Part shown: piece after piece, positions 52,575 through 61,654 of the stretch | Layout of the letters: every line of letters starts with the position of its first letter | How positions within the stretch are numbered: position 1 is the first letter of the stretch | Source of the DNA: Paracoccaceae bacterium | GTDB lineage: Bacteria > Pseudomonadota > Alphaproteobacteria > Rhodobacterales > Rhodobacteraceae | Direction of reading: 5' to 3' | Assembly (NCBI GenBank): GCA_014872875.1 | Contig: WKFI01000011.1 | Span: 186,001 to 250,000, forward strand | Length of the DNA stretch: 64,000 nucleotides | Notes under the pieces: model-generated | What the model saw: only the letters and a program-made list of their open reading frames with translations | What the model was told of the DNA's origin: nothing | The model's database searches: none | Program-made: the position numbers and the translations under genes

Positions 52575-53897
52575 TCAGCGCAGGATTGGAATCTCTGGCG
52601 TGCGCTTGCCTGGGGCGCTCAACCCCGCGGGCTCCGGACCTCCGGTGGCCCAATCCAGCAACTCCACCGTGTGCACGATCGGCAGTTCGGTGCCCGAGCC
52701 GATCTGCATCATGCAGCCGATATTGCCCGCCGCGATTAGATCCGGCTTTTTCGCCTCCAGCGTCCTGATCTTGCGATCCTTCAGCTTGCCCGAGATCTCT
52801 GGCTGCATCAGGTTGTATGTCCCGGCCGAACCGCAGCACAGATGCGGGTCCGCTGGCTCCACCACCTTGAAGCCGGCACGCTTCAACAAGGTTTTAGGAT
52901 GTGTCTTGATCTGCTGTCCGTGCTGCAAGGAACAGGCCGCGTGATAGGCAACAGTCAACCCTTTGTCTGCACCCTCAGTCAGATCCAGCTGCATCAGGAC
53001 CTCGCTCACGTCCATCGCGATCGCCGACACCCGCGCTGCATCCTCGGCCAGTGGTTCATTGCGGAACATGTGCCCGTAATCCTTGACCGTGGTGCCACAA
53101 CCTGACGTGTTGATCACGATGGCATCCAAGCCTTTGCCATCCATTTCGGCCGCCCAGGCGCGAATGTTCTTGGCTGCCGTCGCGTGGCTTTCGCTTTCGC
53201 GCCCCATGTGATGGGTCAACGCGCCACAGCAGCCCGCCCCTTCGGCCACCACAACCTCGCAGCCCAGCCGGGTCAGCAGCCGGATCGTCGCGTCATTGAT
53301 ATCGGTGTTCAAAGCCTTTTGTGCGCAGCCTGTCATCAGCGCCACCCGCTTGCAACGGGTACCCTGCGCAACAAAACTCTGCGGATCGTCATTGCGGCTG
53401 ACCGGCGGGATCTCTTTCGGAGCCATGTCCAGCATTGCCCTCAGCCGCGCATCCGGCACCAACCCCCGGAACGGTTTTGCGATCTTGGCCCCGAGCAACG
53501 CCAACCGGAACCGCGTCGGATAGGGCAGCACCCGCGCCAGCACCCAGCGCAAGGCTCTGTCCGTGAACGGCCGTTTGTAATGCTGCTCGATATACGCCCG
53601 CGCGTGATCCACCAGATGCATGTAATGCACGCCGGAAGGACAGGTGGACATACAGGCCAGGCAGCTCAGGCAGCGGTCGATATGCTTGACGGTCTTTTCG
53701 TCCGGAACGCGCTCATTCTCCAGCATGTCCTTGATCAGATAGATCCGCCCGCGCGGGCTGTCCAACTCGTCCCCCAACACCTGATAGGTGGGGCAAGTCG
53801 CAGTACAAAACCCGCAATGCACACAGCTGCGCAGGATTTCATTCGCCCGCTGGATGCCGGGATCCTGCAACTGCTTTTCGGTAAATGTGGTCTGCAT
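52575..53897 (-). CDS. glcF: Glycolate oxidase iron-sulfur subunit GlcF
   Basis: The 440-residue protein carries two [4Fe-4S] ferredoxin motifs, CVHCGFCTATCP (residue about 25) and CLSCLACMSTCP (about 75), followed by two CCG domains (GCCGALTHHMG and LCCGSAGTYNL). It passes electrons from the GlcD/GlcE flavoproteins to the quinone pool. Separated from glcE by three bases. Glycolate oxidase initiates growth on glycolate, a common algal exudate. Confidence 0.96.
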   Translation of the reverse strand: MQTTFTEKQLQDPGIQRANEILRSCVHCGFCTATCPTYQVLGDELDSPRGRIYLIKDMLENERVPDEKTVKHIDRCLSCLACMSTCPSGVHYMHLVDHARAYIEQHYKRPFTDRALRWVLARVLPYPTRFRLALLGAKIAKPFRGLVPDARLRAMLDMAPKEIPPVSRNDDPQSFVAQGTRCKRVALMTGCAQKALNTDINDATIRLLTRLGCEVVVAEGAGCCGALTHHMGRESESHATAAKNIRAWAAEMDGKGLDAIVINTSGCGTTVKDYGHMFRNEPLAEDAARVSAIAMDVSEVLMQLDLTEGADKGLTVAYHAACSLQHGQQIKTHPKTLLKRAGFKVVEPADPHLCCGSAGTYNLMQPEISGKLKDRKIRTLEAKKPDLIAAGNIGCMMQIGSGTELPIVHTVELLDWATGGPEPAGLSAPGKRTPEIPILR

Positions 53898-53900
53898 GAT

Positions 53901-55001
53901 CTACCCCATCAGTCCCGGATTAAGGATCCCGCGCGGATCGAATTTCTGCCGCAACCCGGCACTGATCGCGGCCAGCGGCGCAGGCTCTGGCGGGAACATC
54001 CCCAACCTTTCCCGCGTCTCACCCGACCCCCGGATCAATGTTGCACCACCCGGCACGGACAGCCGCGCCCGCAAATCCGTGCCCTCTGGCACCAACGCCC
54101 AAATCAGACCGCCGCCCCAGTCGAACTGCAGCGCGTCGGCCTGCATCTGCTCTGCTGCGGCCACTGCGTCGGTGGGTTTCATCGACACCCGCCAGACATC
54201 GCCCGCGCGCCCGGCAAATGCCGTAACATCCCGAACGTCCGCCCAGTCAGCGCTGGTTTCTTCCTCAACCGCAACCTCACCGAACCCGGCCAGCAACTTC
54301 TGCAATTGAACAGCTCGATAGGACACCGAATCCGCAAAGCCCTCGACCCGCACCCGCGCCACCTGCGCTTCCGGATCATAAGCCGCCCCTGTCACATCGA
54401 AGGGAGAGCCCAGCGCCGCAGACATCGTCTGCACCGCACTGGCCAGATCAACCCCCGATACCAGCACCGAGGCCTCCGCCTCCGTCTGCGGCAACACCTT
54501 CAACGACACTTCGGTGAGCACGCCCAGCGTGCCATGGGCGCCAGCCATCAGTTTGACCAGATCATAGCCGGTCACGTTTTTCATGACCCGGCCGCCATTC
54601 TTGATGACCTGCCCCTGCCCATCGACAAAGCGCACGCCCAGCAGATGGTCCCGCGCCGCGCCACATTGAATCCGTCGTGGCCCCGAAGAATTGGTGGCAA
54701 ACACCGCACCAATCGTCGGCGCGCCTTGCGTTCCCAGCAACCCGCGCAAATCCGCCGGCTCAAAGGCCAACCGCTGGTTCTCTGCGGCCAACACCTCGCG
54801 GATCTGCACCACAGGTGTCCCCGCTTTCACCACCAAAGTCAGCGCGCCGGGCTCATAAAGCTCGACGCCACTCAACCCGCTGACGGACAGAGGCTCTCCC
54901 ACCCCGCTCAGCCCGCGTGTGCCGCCGCCCTGCACCCGCAATGGGCCCTGCGCCGTCTTGATCTGCTCGGCCAGATCGGCCTCAGTTGCTACCATGCTCA
55001 T
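53901..55001 (-). CDS. glcE: Glycolate oxidase FAD-binding subunit GlcE
   Basis: The 366-residue protein has a PCMH-type FAD domain (LRVQGGGTRG near residue 22, LLGTQGAPTIGAVFATNSSGPRRI, RDHLLGVRFVDGQG, KNVTGYDLVKLMAGAHGTLGV in parts) and a C-terminal GlcE half ending RQKFDPRGILNPGLMG. It forms glycolate oxidase with GlcD and GlcF. The ATG at 55001 is near GAGGCGAG; ATG two codons on is possible. A double-hairpin repeat lies directly upstream in the glcD-glcE gap. Confidence 0.95.
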   Translation of the reverse strand: MSMVATEADLAEQIKTAQGPLRVQGGGTRGLSGVGEPLSVSGLSGVELYEPGALTLVVKAGTPVVQIREVLAAENQRLAFEPADLRGLLGTQGAPTIGAVFATNSSGPRRIQCGAARDHLLGVRFVDGQGQVIKNGGRVMKNVTGYDLVKLMAGAHGTLGVLTEVSLKVLPQTEAEASVLVSGVDLASAVQTMSAALGSPFDVTGAAYDPEAQVARVRVEGFADSVSYRAVQLQKLLAGFGEVAVEEETSADWADVRDVTAFAGRAGDVWRVSMKPTDAVAAAEQMQADALQFDWGGGLIWALVPEGTDLRARLSVPGGATLIRGSGETRERLGMFPPEPAPLAAISAGLRQKFDPRGILNPGLMG

Positions 55002-55010
55002 TCATCTCGC

Positions 55011-55062
55011 CTCAAAAACTCCGGGGGAGTCGCGCCTTGCGCGACGGGGGCAGCGCCCCCTT
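55011..55062 (-). repeat. Double-hairpin intergenic repeat, copy 2
   Basis: On the minus strand GGGGGCGCTGCCCCC is followed by GTCGCGC-aag-GCGCGAC and the tail CTCCCCCGGAGTTTTTGAGGC. It overlaps the last bases of glcD and fills the gap before glcE. Confidence 0.8.
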
Positions 55063-56509
55063 ATTCGGCTGCCACAGGCGCCACACGCCGGGTTTCGGTC
55101 ACCGACAGTGGAAACACCTTGGCCGGGTTCAACAACCAGTTCGGGTCGAACACATCCTTGACGTGCAACTGCGCCTCCAAATCCGCCGGATCATACTGGT
55201 GCAGCATCAAATCGCGCTTCTCGACACCCACCCCGTGCTCGCCGGTCAAGCACCCCCCGGCCTCGACGCAGAGTTTCAGGATCTCGGCCCCGAAGGCCTC
55301 GCAGGTCTCCAGATCTCCGGGCTTGTTGGCATCGAACAGGATCAGCGGGTGCATATTGCCGTCGCCGGCATGGAACACATTGGCCACATCCAGCCCGAAC
55401 TCCTTGGACAGCTCACCAATCCGACGCAACACGAAAGGTAGCGATGACACCGGGATCGTACCGTCCAGGCACATATAGTCATTGATCTGCCCCATGGCGC
55501 CAAAAGCTGACTTCCGTCCCAACCAGATCCGCCCGGCCTCATCCGCATCCTGCGCTTCGCGCAGTTCCACCGGATCATGGCGGCGTGCAATCTCGATGAT
55601 CTTGTTTAGCTGCCAGGTGATCTCGTCCTCGCTGCCTTCGACCTCGACAATCAGCAGCGCCTCGCAATCGGGATAGCCCGCCTTGGCAAAGGCTTCGCAG
55701 GCGCGAATGCAGGGCCGGTCCATGAACTCGATCGCCACGGGTAGGATCCCCGATTTAATGATGTCGCTGACACAGGCGCCCGCAACCTCGTTGCTGTCGA
55801 ACCCCATCAGCACCGGCCGCGCACCTTCGGGCTTACGCAGAATGCGCAGCGTGGCTTCGGTCACCACCCCCAGCTGACCTTCGCTGCCACAGATCACCCC
55901 CAGCAGATCCAGCCCACCCGCATCCAGATGCGCCCCGCCGATTTCGACTACGGTGCCATCCATCATCACCATGGTCACACCCAGCAGGTTGTTGGTGGTG
56001 ACCCCGTATTTCAGACAATGCGCGCCGCCGGAATTCATCGCGATATTGCCCGCAATCGCACAGGCCAGCTGGGACGAAGGATCCGGTGCGTAAAAGAACC
56101 CGTCCTCCTCGACCGCACCCGAAACACTCAGATTGGTCCGCCCGGACTGCACCCGGATCACCCGGTTGTCGTAATCGACCTCCAGAACCTCGTTCATCCG
56201 CGCCACGCCCAGAATGACACAGTCTGCCGTTGGCAGCGCGCCCCCGGCCAGCGAGGTTCCCGCCCCGCGCGGCACCACCGGCACACCTTCTTCGTGACAG
56301 ATCCGCAGCACGTCCGACACTTCATTGGTGGTCGAAGGCAGCACCGCCAGCATGGGCGGGCACTTGTAGGCGGTCAGGGCATCACATTCATAGGCCCGGG
56401 TTTCGCTGTCATCTTCGATAATCGCATCGCCGGGCAGAACTTGCGACAGCCGCGAAACAAGCCGCGCCTTGCGGGCCAGGATGGCTGGGTTTGGAACGGG
56501 CATCTGCAT
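55061..56509 (-). CDS. glcD: Glycolate oxidase FAD-linked subunit GlcD
   Basis: The 482-residue protein has the FAD_binding_4 domain (PVVPRGAGTSLAGGALP, GNIAMNSGGAHCLKYG) and the C-terminal FAD-oxidase domain with VFHAGDGNMHPLILFD and CLTGEHGVGVEKRD. It oxidises glycolate to glyoxylate. First gene of glcDEF; GGAG lies before the ATG. The upstream palindrome TTGGTAA-N7-TTACCAA is a candidate operator. Confidence 0.96.
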   Translation of the reverse strand: MQMPVPNPAILARKARLVSRLSQVLPGDAIIEDDSETRAYECDALTAYKCPPMLAVLPSTTNEVSDVLRICHEEGVPVVPRGAGTSLAGGALPTADCVILGVARMNEVLEVDYDNRVIRVQSGRTNLSVSGAVEEDGFFYAPDPSSQLACAIAGNIAMNSGGAHCLKYGVTTNNLLGVTMVMMDGTVVEIGGAHLDAGGLDLLGVICGSEGQLGVVTEATLRILRKPEGARPVLMGFDSNEVAGACVSDIIKSGILPVAIEFMDRPCIRACEAFAKAGYPDCEALLIVEVEGSEDEITWQLNKIIEIARRHDPVELREAQDADEAGRIWLGRKSAFGAMGQINDYMCLDGTIPVSSLPFVLRRIGELSKEFGLDVANVFHAGDGNMHPLILFDANKPGDLETCEAFGAEILKLCVEAGGCLTGEHGVGVEKRDLMLHQYDPADLEAQLHVKDVFDPNWLLNPAKVFPLSVTETRRVAPVAAE

Positions 56510-56536
56510 GAGCTGTCTCCAACGTGGCTTTCAAAT

Positions 56537-56557
56537 TTGGTAAAATAATATTACCAA
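56537..56557. promoter_or_regulatory. Palindromic operator candidate upstream of glcD
   Basis: TTGGTAA-AATAATA-TTACCAA is a perfect 7-bp inverted repeat between the divergent glcD and DUF599 genes. FadR/GlcC-type GntR regulators bind TGGT...ACCA palindromes, but their spacing is normally shorter. Confidence 0.5.
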
Positions 56558-56602
56558 TTATCCTGTACTGACAAGCCCCCTTGCCTGAGCTATTTTGCCG
56601 CC

Positions 56603-57313
56603 ATGATCTGGATCGACCGCCTGAACAGCTTTTCCGCTTTTGATTACAGTGCCCTGGCCCTGCTGATCGCAGCCTGGATGTGGATCGGCTGGCGCATAGA
56701 AAACCCGCCCCCGAACCGCCCGTCTGTCTCATATCTGATGGCGGATTTTCGTCGCGCCTGGATGAAACAGATGGTGACTCGCCAACCGCGCATGCTGGAC
56801 GGGCAGCTGATTGCCAATTTCCGCCAAGGCGCGACTTTCTTCGCCTCGACCACCATGATCGCCATCGGCGGCGGGCTGGCTCTGATCGGCAACACCGAAC
56901 AGCTACAGGGGGTTGCCAGTGACCTGACGCTGGGAACCGCGCCCACATTCGTGTGGGAGATCAAGATCCTGGTGGTCCTGCTGTTTCTGTCCAACGCATT
57001 TCTGAAACATGTCTGGGCACACCGGCTGTTCGGCTATTCCTCGGTGGTGATGGCCGCCGTTCCCAATGACGCCGAGGATCCCGAGGCTTATCCCCGCGCT
57101 GCCCAGGCGGCCGAGATTTGCATCACCGCCGCCCGCAGCTTTAACCGCGGCATGCGCGCCACCTATTTTGCGCTGGCCGCGGTGGCCTGGCTGGCCGGAC
57201 CACTGACCTTGCTGCTCTCCACCTCGATCACGCTCGCGGTGCTCTACCGGCGCGAGTTCGCCTCCCAATCGCGCGAAGCGCTGCTCAAGATCGCGCCAGA
57301 CACATCATCGTGA
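56603..57313 (+). CDS. DUF599 family membrane protein
   Basis: The 236-residue protein matches DUF599: YSALALLIAAWMWIGWRIE, FRQGATFFASTTMIAIGGGLALIG, WEIKILVVLLFLSNAFLKHVWAHRLFGYSSVVM (in parts) and a C-terminal helix AGPLTLLLSTSITLAVLYRREF. Four membrane helices are predicted. No function is established. Divergent from glcD, followed by a small secreted protein gene. Confidence 0.88.
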   Translation: MIWIDRLNSFSAFDYSALALLIAAWMWIGWRIENPPPNRPSVSYLMADFRRAWMKQMVTRQPRMLDGQLIANFRQGATFFASTTMIAIGGGLALIGNTEQLQGVASDLTLGTAPTFVWEIKILVVLLFLSNAFLKHVWAHRLFGYSSVVMAAVPNDAEDPEAYPRAAQAAEICITAARSFNRGMRATYFALAAVAWLAGPLTLLLSTSITLAVLYRREFASQSREALLKIAPDTSS

Positions 57314-57349
57314 CTGGTGTGCAGCCCGCCGATAGCTAGGATCGCGGGC

Positions 57350-57709
57350 ATGAGACATTTCTTTTACCAGATTGCCCTGATCACCGCCCTCGTCTCCCCG
57401 GCACTGGCCGATGACCCGGTGGTCGAAAATGTGACCGCCCACCAAAGCGGTGACAGCTGGCGCTTTGACGTGACCCTGTCGCACCCCGACACCGGTTGGG
57501 ACCATTATGCCGATGGCTGGCGTGTGCTGGACATGGACGGGACCGAACTTGGCCTGCGCGTTCTGCACCACCCGCATGTCAACGAACAACCTTTCACCCG
57601 TTCGCTCAGCGGTGTGACCATTCCGACCGGAACCACCCGAGTGCAGATCCAGGCCCGCTGCAACGTAGACGGGTGGAGCGAGACGACAGTTACCGTCACA
57701 CTCCCCTGA
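57350..57709 (+). CDS. Small secreted beta-rich protein
   Basis: The 119-residue product starts with a Sec signal (MRHFFYQIALITALVSPALA) followed by an about 95-residue domain alternating polar and hydrophobic residues (GDSWRFDVTLSHPDTGWDHYADGW, TRVQIQARCNVDGWSE). One Cys. No family recognised; the layout suggests a small periplasmic immunoglobulin-like beta sandwich. The ATG at 57350 was chosen to place the signal first. It lies 36 bases after DUF599. Confidence 0.72.
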   Translation: MRHFFYQIALITALVSPALADDPVVENVTAHQSGDSWRFDVTLSHPDTGWDHYADGWRVLDMDGTELGLRVLHHPHVNEQPFTRSLSGVTIPTGTTRVQIQARCNVDGWSETTVTVTLP

Positions 57710-57762
57710 CCAAAATGCGCCCAACTAAACAGCGTGCTGCAAGGCCATCGTCATGAGGCGCT

Positions 57763-58737
57763 TTACCGGGCTCCGGTAAAAATCCGCGCCCAGTCCTCGG
57801 CCATGTCGACGATCAGCCAACCCAATTCAGGGCCCTGCTCCAACCCGTCGCACAGGCGCCCGATATGGCTGTCGCAATCATAGGCCACTTCGCGCTCCGC
57901 ATCGGTGTGATGCACGATCATGCCGAACCGTGGTCCCTCACCGGCCGTTGTCCACTGCAGCATGGCAAAATCCCCGTCCGAGTTGCCGCCCGCAAAAATG
58001 GGCCGCTTGCCGATGATCCGGTCGATATTGATCGCCTTACCTTCCTTGTCATCGACAAAAGCCAGCGCCGGTTCCTTGGTGATCACCGGAACCCCGTCTA
58101 CCACTGCATATGAACTTTCCAGATAGGTGCCGATCACCTGCTCGGGCGGAATGCCATAGGCCTCCTCGGCGAAGACCCGCATGAAATGGATGCCGCCGCC
58201 GGATACGATATAGGTCTTGAACCCTTCGTCCCGCAGGTAGCGCAGCAGTTCCACCATCGGCTGATAGGTCATCCGGTCATAGCCCAGCCCGGTGTCGGGA
58301 TGGCGCGCCTCGGCCAGCCAAGCGGCCACACTTTCCTGAAACGCCTCGACGCTCATCCCTGTATGAGAGGCCGCGAGCACTTCGACCAAGCCTTCCTTAC
58401 CCCCTTCGGCCAAGGCCGCGTAGTCTCCTGCTGCTGCGGCTTTCAAAGCATCGGTGTTGGCCAGCGACGGGTCCGCCTTGACCATCTCCTGAAACGCTTC
58501 AACGGCAAAGATGAGTTGGAAATAGACCGGCTGTTCGCCCCAGAGCGTGCCGTCATTGTCAAAGACCGCGATCCGGTCCGACGGCGTAACATAAGTGTCC
58601 GCCTCAGGATCCGTGACGCTGTCCACAAACGCGACAATCCGATCCCGCGCTTGCGTTTCGTTCCAGGATGGCAGCGGATCTGCAAGACCAACGGATGCGG
58701 ACAGGCAAGCAGCAAAAGCAAGGGAAAACAGGCGCAT
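57763..58737 (-). CDS. Exported HAD-superfamily phosphatase
   Basis: The 324-residue protein starts with a signal peptide (MRLFSLAFAACLSASVGLA). HAD motif I is VFDNDGTLWGE near residue 60, motif II YIVSGGGIHFM, with IIGKRPIFAGGNSDGDFAML as motifs III/IV, resembling phosphoserine-phosphatase-like HAD proteins. Exported HAD phosphatases scavenge phosphate from organic esters. The ATG at 58737 has GAGG seven bases upstream. Its position downstream of rlmH is separate in function. Confidence 0.87.
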   Translation of the reverse strand: MRLFSLAFAACLSASVGLADPLPSWNETQARDRIVAFVDSVTDPEADTYVTPSDRIAVFDNDGTLWGEQPVYFQLIFAVEAFQEMVKADPSLANTDALKAAAAGDYAALAEGGKEGLVEVLAASHTGMSVEAFQESVAAWLAEARHPDTGLGYDRMTYQPMVELLRYLRDEGFKTYIVSGGGIHFMRVFAEEAYGIPPEQVIGTYLESSYAVVDGVPVITKEPALAFVDDKEGKAINIDRIIGKRPIFAGGNSDGDFAMLQWTTAGEGPRFGMIVHHTDAEREVAYDCDSHIGRLCDGLEQGPELGWLIVDMAEDWARIFTGAR

Positions 58738-58824
58738 GGAAGACCTCAAATCGTCAATGGGAATCACCTGAAATGATAGCTCCCACCGATCCCGAGACCA
58801 GTAAAATGCGTCGCAAATCGGGGG

Positions 58825-59295
58825 TTACGTTCGGTGATACGGACTGCCTGCCAGGATCGTCGCGGCGCGATAGAGCTGCTCGGTCAACATCACTCGGACC
58901 AGCATGTGCGGCCAGACCATCTTGCCAAAGGACAACGAAAAATCCGCCTCCGCTCGCAATGACGGATCAATACCGTCGGCCCCTCCGATGATCAGCGCAA
59001 GATCCTGACGGCCCGTATCGCGCCATCCTGCCAGACGGTCGGCAAAATCCGGCGAACTCAGTACCTTGCCACGCTCGTCCAGCGTGCAGATCACCGCCCC
59101 CTTGGGCAACGCCTTGCGCAGCAGCGCCGCCTCGGCACCCATTCCGGCGTTCTTCTTGTCTTCGACCTCGACCACCCGCGCCGGACCCAAGCCCAGCGCG
59201 CGACCGGTGCGATCAAACCGGGTCAGATAGTCGTCGATCAGGGATTTCTCGGGCCCCGCCCGCAGACGGCCGACGGCGCAGATATGGAGCTTCAT
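58825..59295 (-). CDS. rlmH: 23S rRNA (pseudouridine1915-N3)-methyltransferase RlmH
   Basis: The 156-residue SPOUT enzyme methylates pseudouridine 1915. It begins MKLHICAVGRLRAGPE and contains LIIGGADGIDPSL and SFGKMVWPHMLVRVMLTEQLYRA, the knot that binds SAM. The ATG at 59295 replaces the track start 59325. It is paired with rsfS, as in most bacteria. Confidence 0.95.
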   Translation of the reverse strand: MKLHICAVGRLRAGPEKSLIDDYLTRFDRTGRALGLGPARVVEVEDKKNAGMGAEAALLRKALPKGAVICTLDERGKVLSSPDFADRLAGWRDTGRQDLALIIGGADGIDPSLRAEADFSLSFGKMVWPHMLVRVMLTEQLYRAATILAGSPYHRT

Positions 59296-59379
59296 GGCGC
59301 ATCCCTTCGCCGGACGGAATTCCAAACGAAATTCGGTCCGAAATTCTTTCCAGACTTTGGGCCTGTCAGCAGGTCCGCA

Positions 59380-59739
59380 TCAATTGCTCGACGCGCTCGC
59401 GCCGGGTAGCCACATCTTTTCAAGCTGATAGAATTCGCGCACTTCCGGACGGAAGATATGAACGATCACATCGCCTGTATCGATCAGCACCCAATCGCCG
59501 GCATCCTTGCCTTCGATCTTGCTGGTGAAACCGAACTCCTGCTTGATCCGATCCACCAGCTTTTCCGACATCGCCGCCACCTGACGGGTCGATCGACCCG
59601 AGGCGATGACCATGTAGTCGCCAATTGCCGTCTTGCCGCGCAGGTCGATCTGCACGATATCTTCGGCCTTGTCGTCATCAAGCGAGGAAAGAATACGGGC
59701 CAGCAACTGTTCGCTGGTCGGCTGCGATGTCACATCCAT
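59380..59739 (-). CDS. rsfS: Ribosomal silencing factor RsfS
   Basis: The 119-residue protein binds ribosomal protein L14 and blocks subunit joining in stationary phase. It has DIVQIDLRGKTAIGDYMVIASGRSTRQV and DAGDWVLIDTGDVIVHIFRPE, ending in FYQLEKMW. The ATG at 59739 has only a weak ribosome site. A strong AAGGAGG (59805-59799) sits eight bases before an in-frame CTG at 59790 and would add 17 residues (LSSQLETAPAVEPQAPV), so the true start may be upstream. Confidence 0.9.
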   Translation of the reverse strand: MDVTSQPTSEQLLARILSSLDDDKAEDIVQIDLRGKTAIGDYMVIASGRSTRQVAAMSEKLVDRIKQEFGFTSKIEGKDAGDWVLIDTGDVIVHIFRPEVREFYQLEKMWLPGASASSN

Positions 59740-60211
59740 GACAGGCGCCTGCGGTTCAACGGCCGGGGCCGTCTCAAGTTGGGATGACAGGACATTGTCC
59801 TCCTTGTTACGCGCCGTCAGCCCCCCGGCGCTGGGGATATCTCAAACCTAACAACCCGGATGTTTCATTTCAACGAAACGGAAGCGGAACCGGGGCGAAT
59901 CGGCGTGACTCTGTGCCCGATCTGCACCCCAATGAAAACCCTTGGGGCGCGCAAACCGGCTTTGCATCCAAAGATTGCGCCTGTTTCTTCCCTGTTTGCG
60001 CCCGACAATCCGGCCCCACCCTTGCGATACACGGGCCGCGCCTGTATCTGAACGCCATGACCCTCGTATTGGCCCCATCCATCGAACTGCAAGATCGTGC
60101 CCGTCTGCGCGAACGGTTCTATGGTGCCGCCCGCACGGTCCTGGCCCGGCTATAAGCCGCGCCCAGCCCACAGCCAGCACTACACTTTACCAATATACGG
60201 GAGAGGACCCC
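59740..60211 (+). other. Gene-poor stretch upstream of leuC
   Basis: About 470 bases between rsfS and leuC. It holds the strong rsfS ribosome site at 59799-59805 (minus), a possible 32-codon ORF at 60057-60155, the hairpin CGGCT-ata-AGCCG inside its last codons, and GGGAGAGG before leuC. No larger gene with coding character is seen; overlapping ORFs in the track have no family features. Confidence 0.6.
60057..60155 (+). CDS. Possible small ORF in the leuC leader
   Basis: The 32-residue frame starts [20 protein letters not shown] and ends AARTVLARL; six residues are Leu. It ends 57 bases before leuC. No ribosome site is visible, so it may be a leader peptide of the leu operon or an accident; it is too short to judge by coding bias. 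Confidence 0.3.
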   Translation: MTLVLAPSIELQDRARLRERFYGAARTVLARL

Positions 60212-61618
60212 ATGTCCCCCAAAACGCTCTATGACAAGATCTGGGATGCGCATGTCGCGCACGAGGCCGAGGACGGCACCAGTCTGCTCTATATCGACCG
60301 GCACCTTGTTCACGAAGTTACCAGCCCGCAAGCCTTCGAAGGTCTGCGCATGGCGGGCCGCAAGGTTCACGCGCCGGACAAGACCATCGCCGTTCCGGAC
60401 CACAATGTGCCAACCACACCCGGCCGTGAAAACCCCGAACAAATGACCGAAGACAGCCGCATCCAAGTGGCCGCGCTCGACAAGAACGCCAAGGAATTCG
60501 GCATCCACTATTACCCTGTCTCCGACATTCGCCAAGGCATCGTGCATATCGTCGGCCCGGAACAGGGTTGGACCCTGCCCGGCATGACCGTGGTCTGCGG
60601 CGACAGCCACACCGCCACGCACGGCGCCTTCGGCGCGCTGGCGCATGGCATTGGCACCTCCGAGGTCGAACACGTTCTGGCCACCCAGACGCTGATCCAG
60701 AAGAAGTCCAAGAACATGAAGGTGGAAATCACCGGCAAGCTGAAGCCGGGCGTGACCGCCAAGGACATCACGCTCGCCGTGATCGGCGAAACCGGTACCG
60801 CTGGCGGCACCGGCTATGTCATCGAATATTGCGGTGAAGCGATCCGCGATCTTTCGATGGAAGGCCGCATGACCGTCTGCAACATGGCGATCGAAGGCGG
60901 CGCCCGCGCCGGTCTGATCGCGCCGGACGAAAACACCTTTGAATATGTCAAAGGCCGCCCGCATGCCCCGAAAGGTGCTCAGTGGGAAGCCGCCCTGAAC
61001 TGGTGGAAGACGCTTTATACGGATGAAGACGCGCATTTCGACAAGGTCGTCACCCTGAAAGGCGAAGACATCCAGCCCGTCGTGACCTGGGGTACAAGCC
61101 CCGAAGACGTGCTGCCAATCACCGCAGTCGTGCCCTCGCCCGAAGACTTCGAAGGCGGCAAGGTCGAAGCTGCCGCACGCGCGCTGGAGTACATGGGCCT
61201 GACCCCGGGACAGAAGCTGACTGATATCGAAGTCGACACCGTGTTCATCGGCTCGTGCACAAATGGCCGTATCGAAGACCTGCGCGCCGTGGCCGATGTG
61301 GTCAAAGGCAAGAAGATCAAGGAAGGCATGCGCGCCATGATCGTGCCCGGCTCGGGCCTTGTGCGGATGCAGGCCGAAGAAGAAGGCCTGGCCGAGATCT
61401 TCAAGGAGGCCGGTTTTGAATGGCGGCTGGCAGGTTGCTCCATGTGTTTGGCGATGAACCCGGATCAGCTGTCCGAAGGTGAACGCTGCGCCGCGACCTC
61501 CAACCGGAATTTCGAAGGTCGTCAGGGCTACAAGGGCCGAACCCACCTGGTCAGCCCGGCCATGGCTGCCGCTGCGGCACTTACCGGAAAGCTTACGGAC
61601 GTGCGCGAGCTGATGTAA
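60212..61618 (+). CDS. leuC: 3-isopropylmalate dehydratase large subunit LeuC
   Basis: The 468-residue aconitase-family subunit isomerises 2- to 3-isopropylmalate in leucine synthesis together with LeuD. The [4Fe-4S] ligands lie in [10 protein letters not shown] and [32 protein letters not shown] is the substrate segment. GGGAGAGG lies before the ATG at 60212, and the track's 59942 start is rejected. leuD follows only after a membrane-protein gene. Confidence 0.97.
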   Translation: MSPKTLYDKIWDAHVAHEAEDGTSLLYIDRHLVHEVTSPQAFEGLRMAGRKVHAPDKTIAVPDHNVPTTPGRENPEQMTEDSRIQVAALDKNAKEFGIHYYPVSDIRQGIVHIVGPEQGWTLPGMTVVCGDSHTATHGAFGALAHGIGTSEVEHVLATQTLIQKKSKNMKVEITGKLKPGVTAKDITLAVIGETGTAGGTGYVIEYCGEAIRDLSMEGRMTVCNMAIEGGARAGLIAPDENTFEYVKGRPHAPKGAQWEAALNWWKTLYTDEDAHFDKVVTLKGEDIQPVVTWGTSPEDVLPITAVVPSPEDFEGGKVEAAARALEYMGLTPGQKLTDIEVDTVFIGSCTNGRIEDLRAVADVVKGKKIKEGMRAMIVPGSGLVRMQAEEEGLAEIFKEAGFEWRLAGCSMCLAMNPDQLSEGERCAATSNRNFEGRQGYKGRTHLVSPAMAAAAALTGKLTDVRELM

Positions 61619-61654
61619 GCTGGTCCCATTCTTAACATGTAAGGGATAGGGACT

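Noticed and set aside
53184-55478. 764-aa plus-strand ORF over glcF/glcE/glcD
   Set aside because: Antisense shadow of three clear genes; rich in Arg, Pro and His with no family features.
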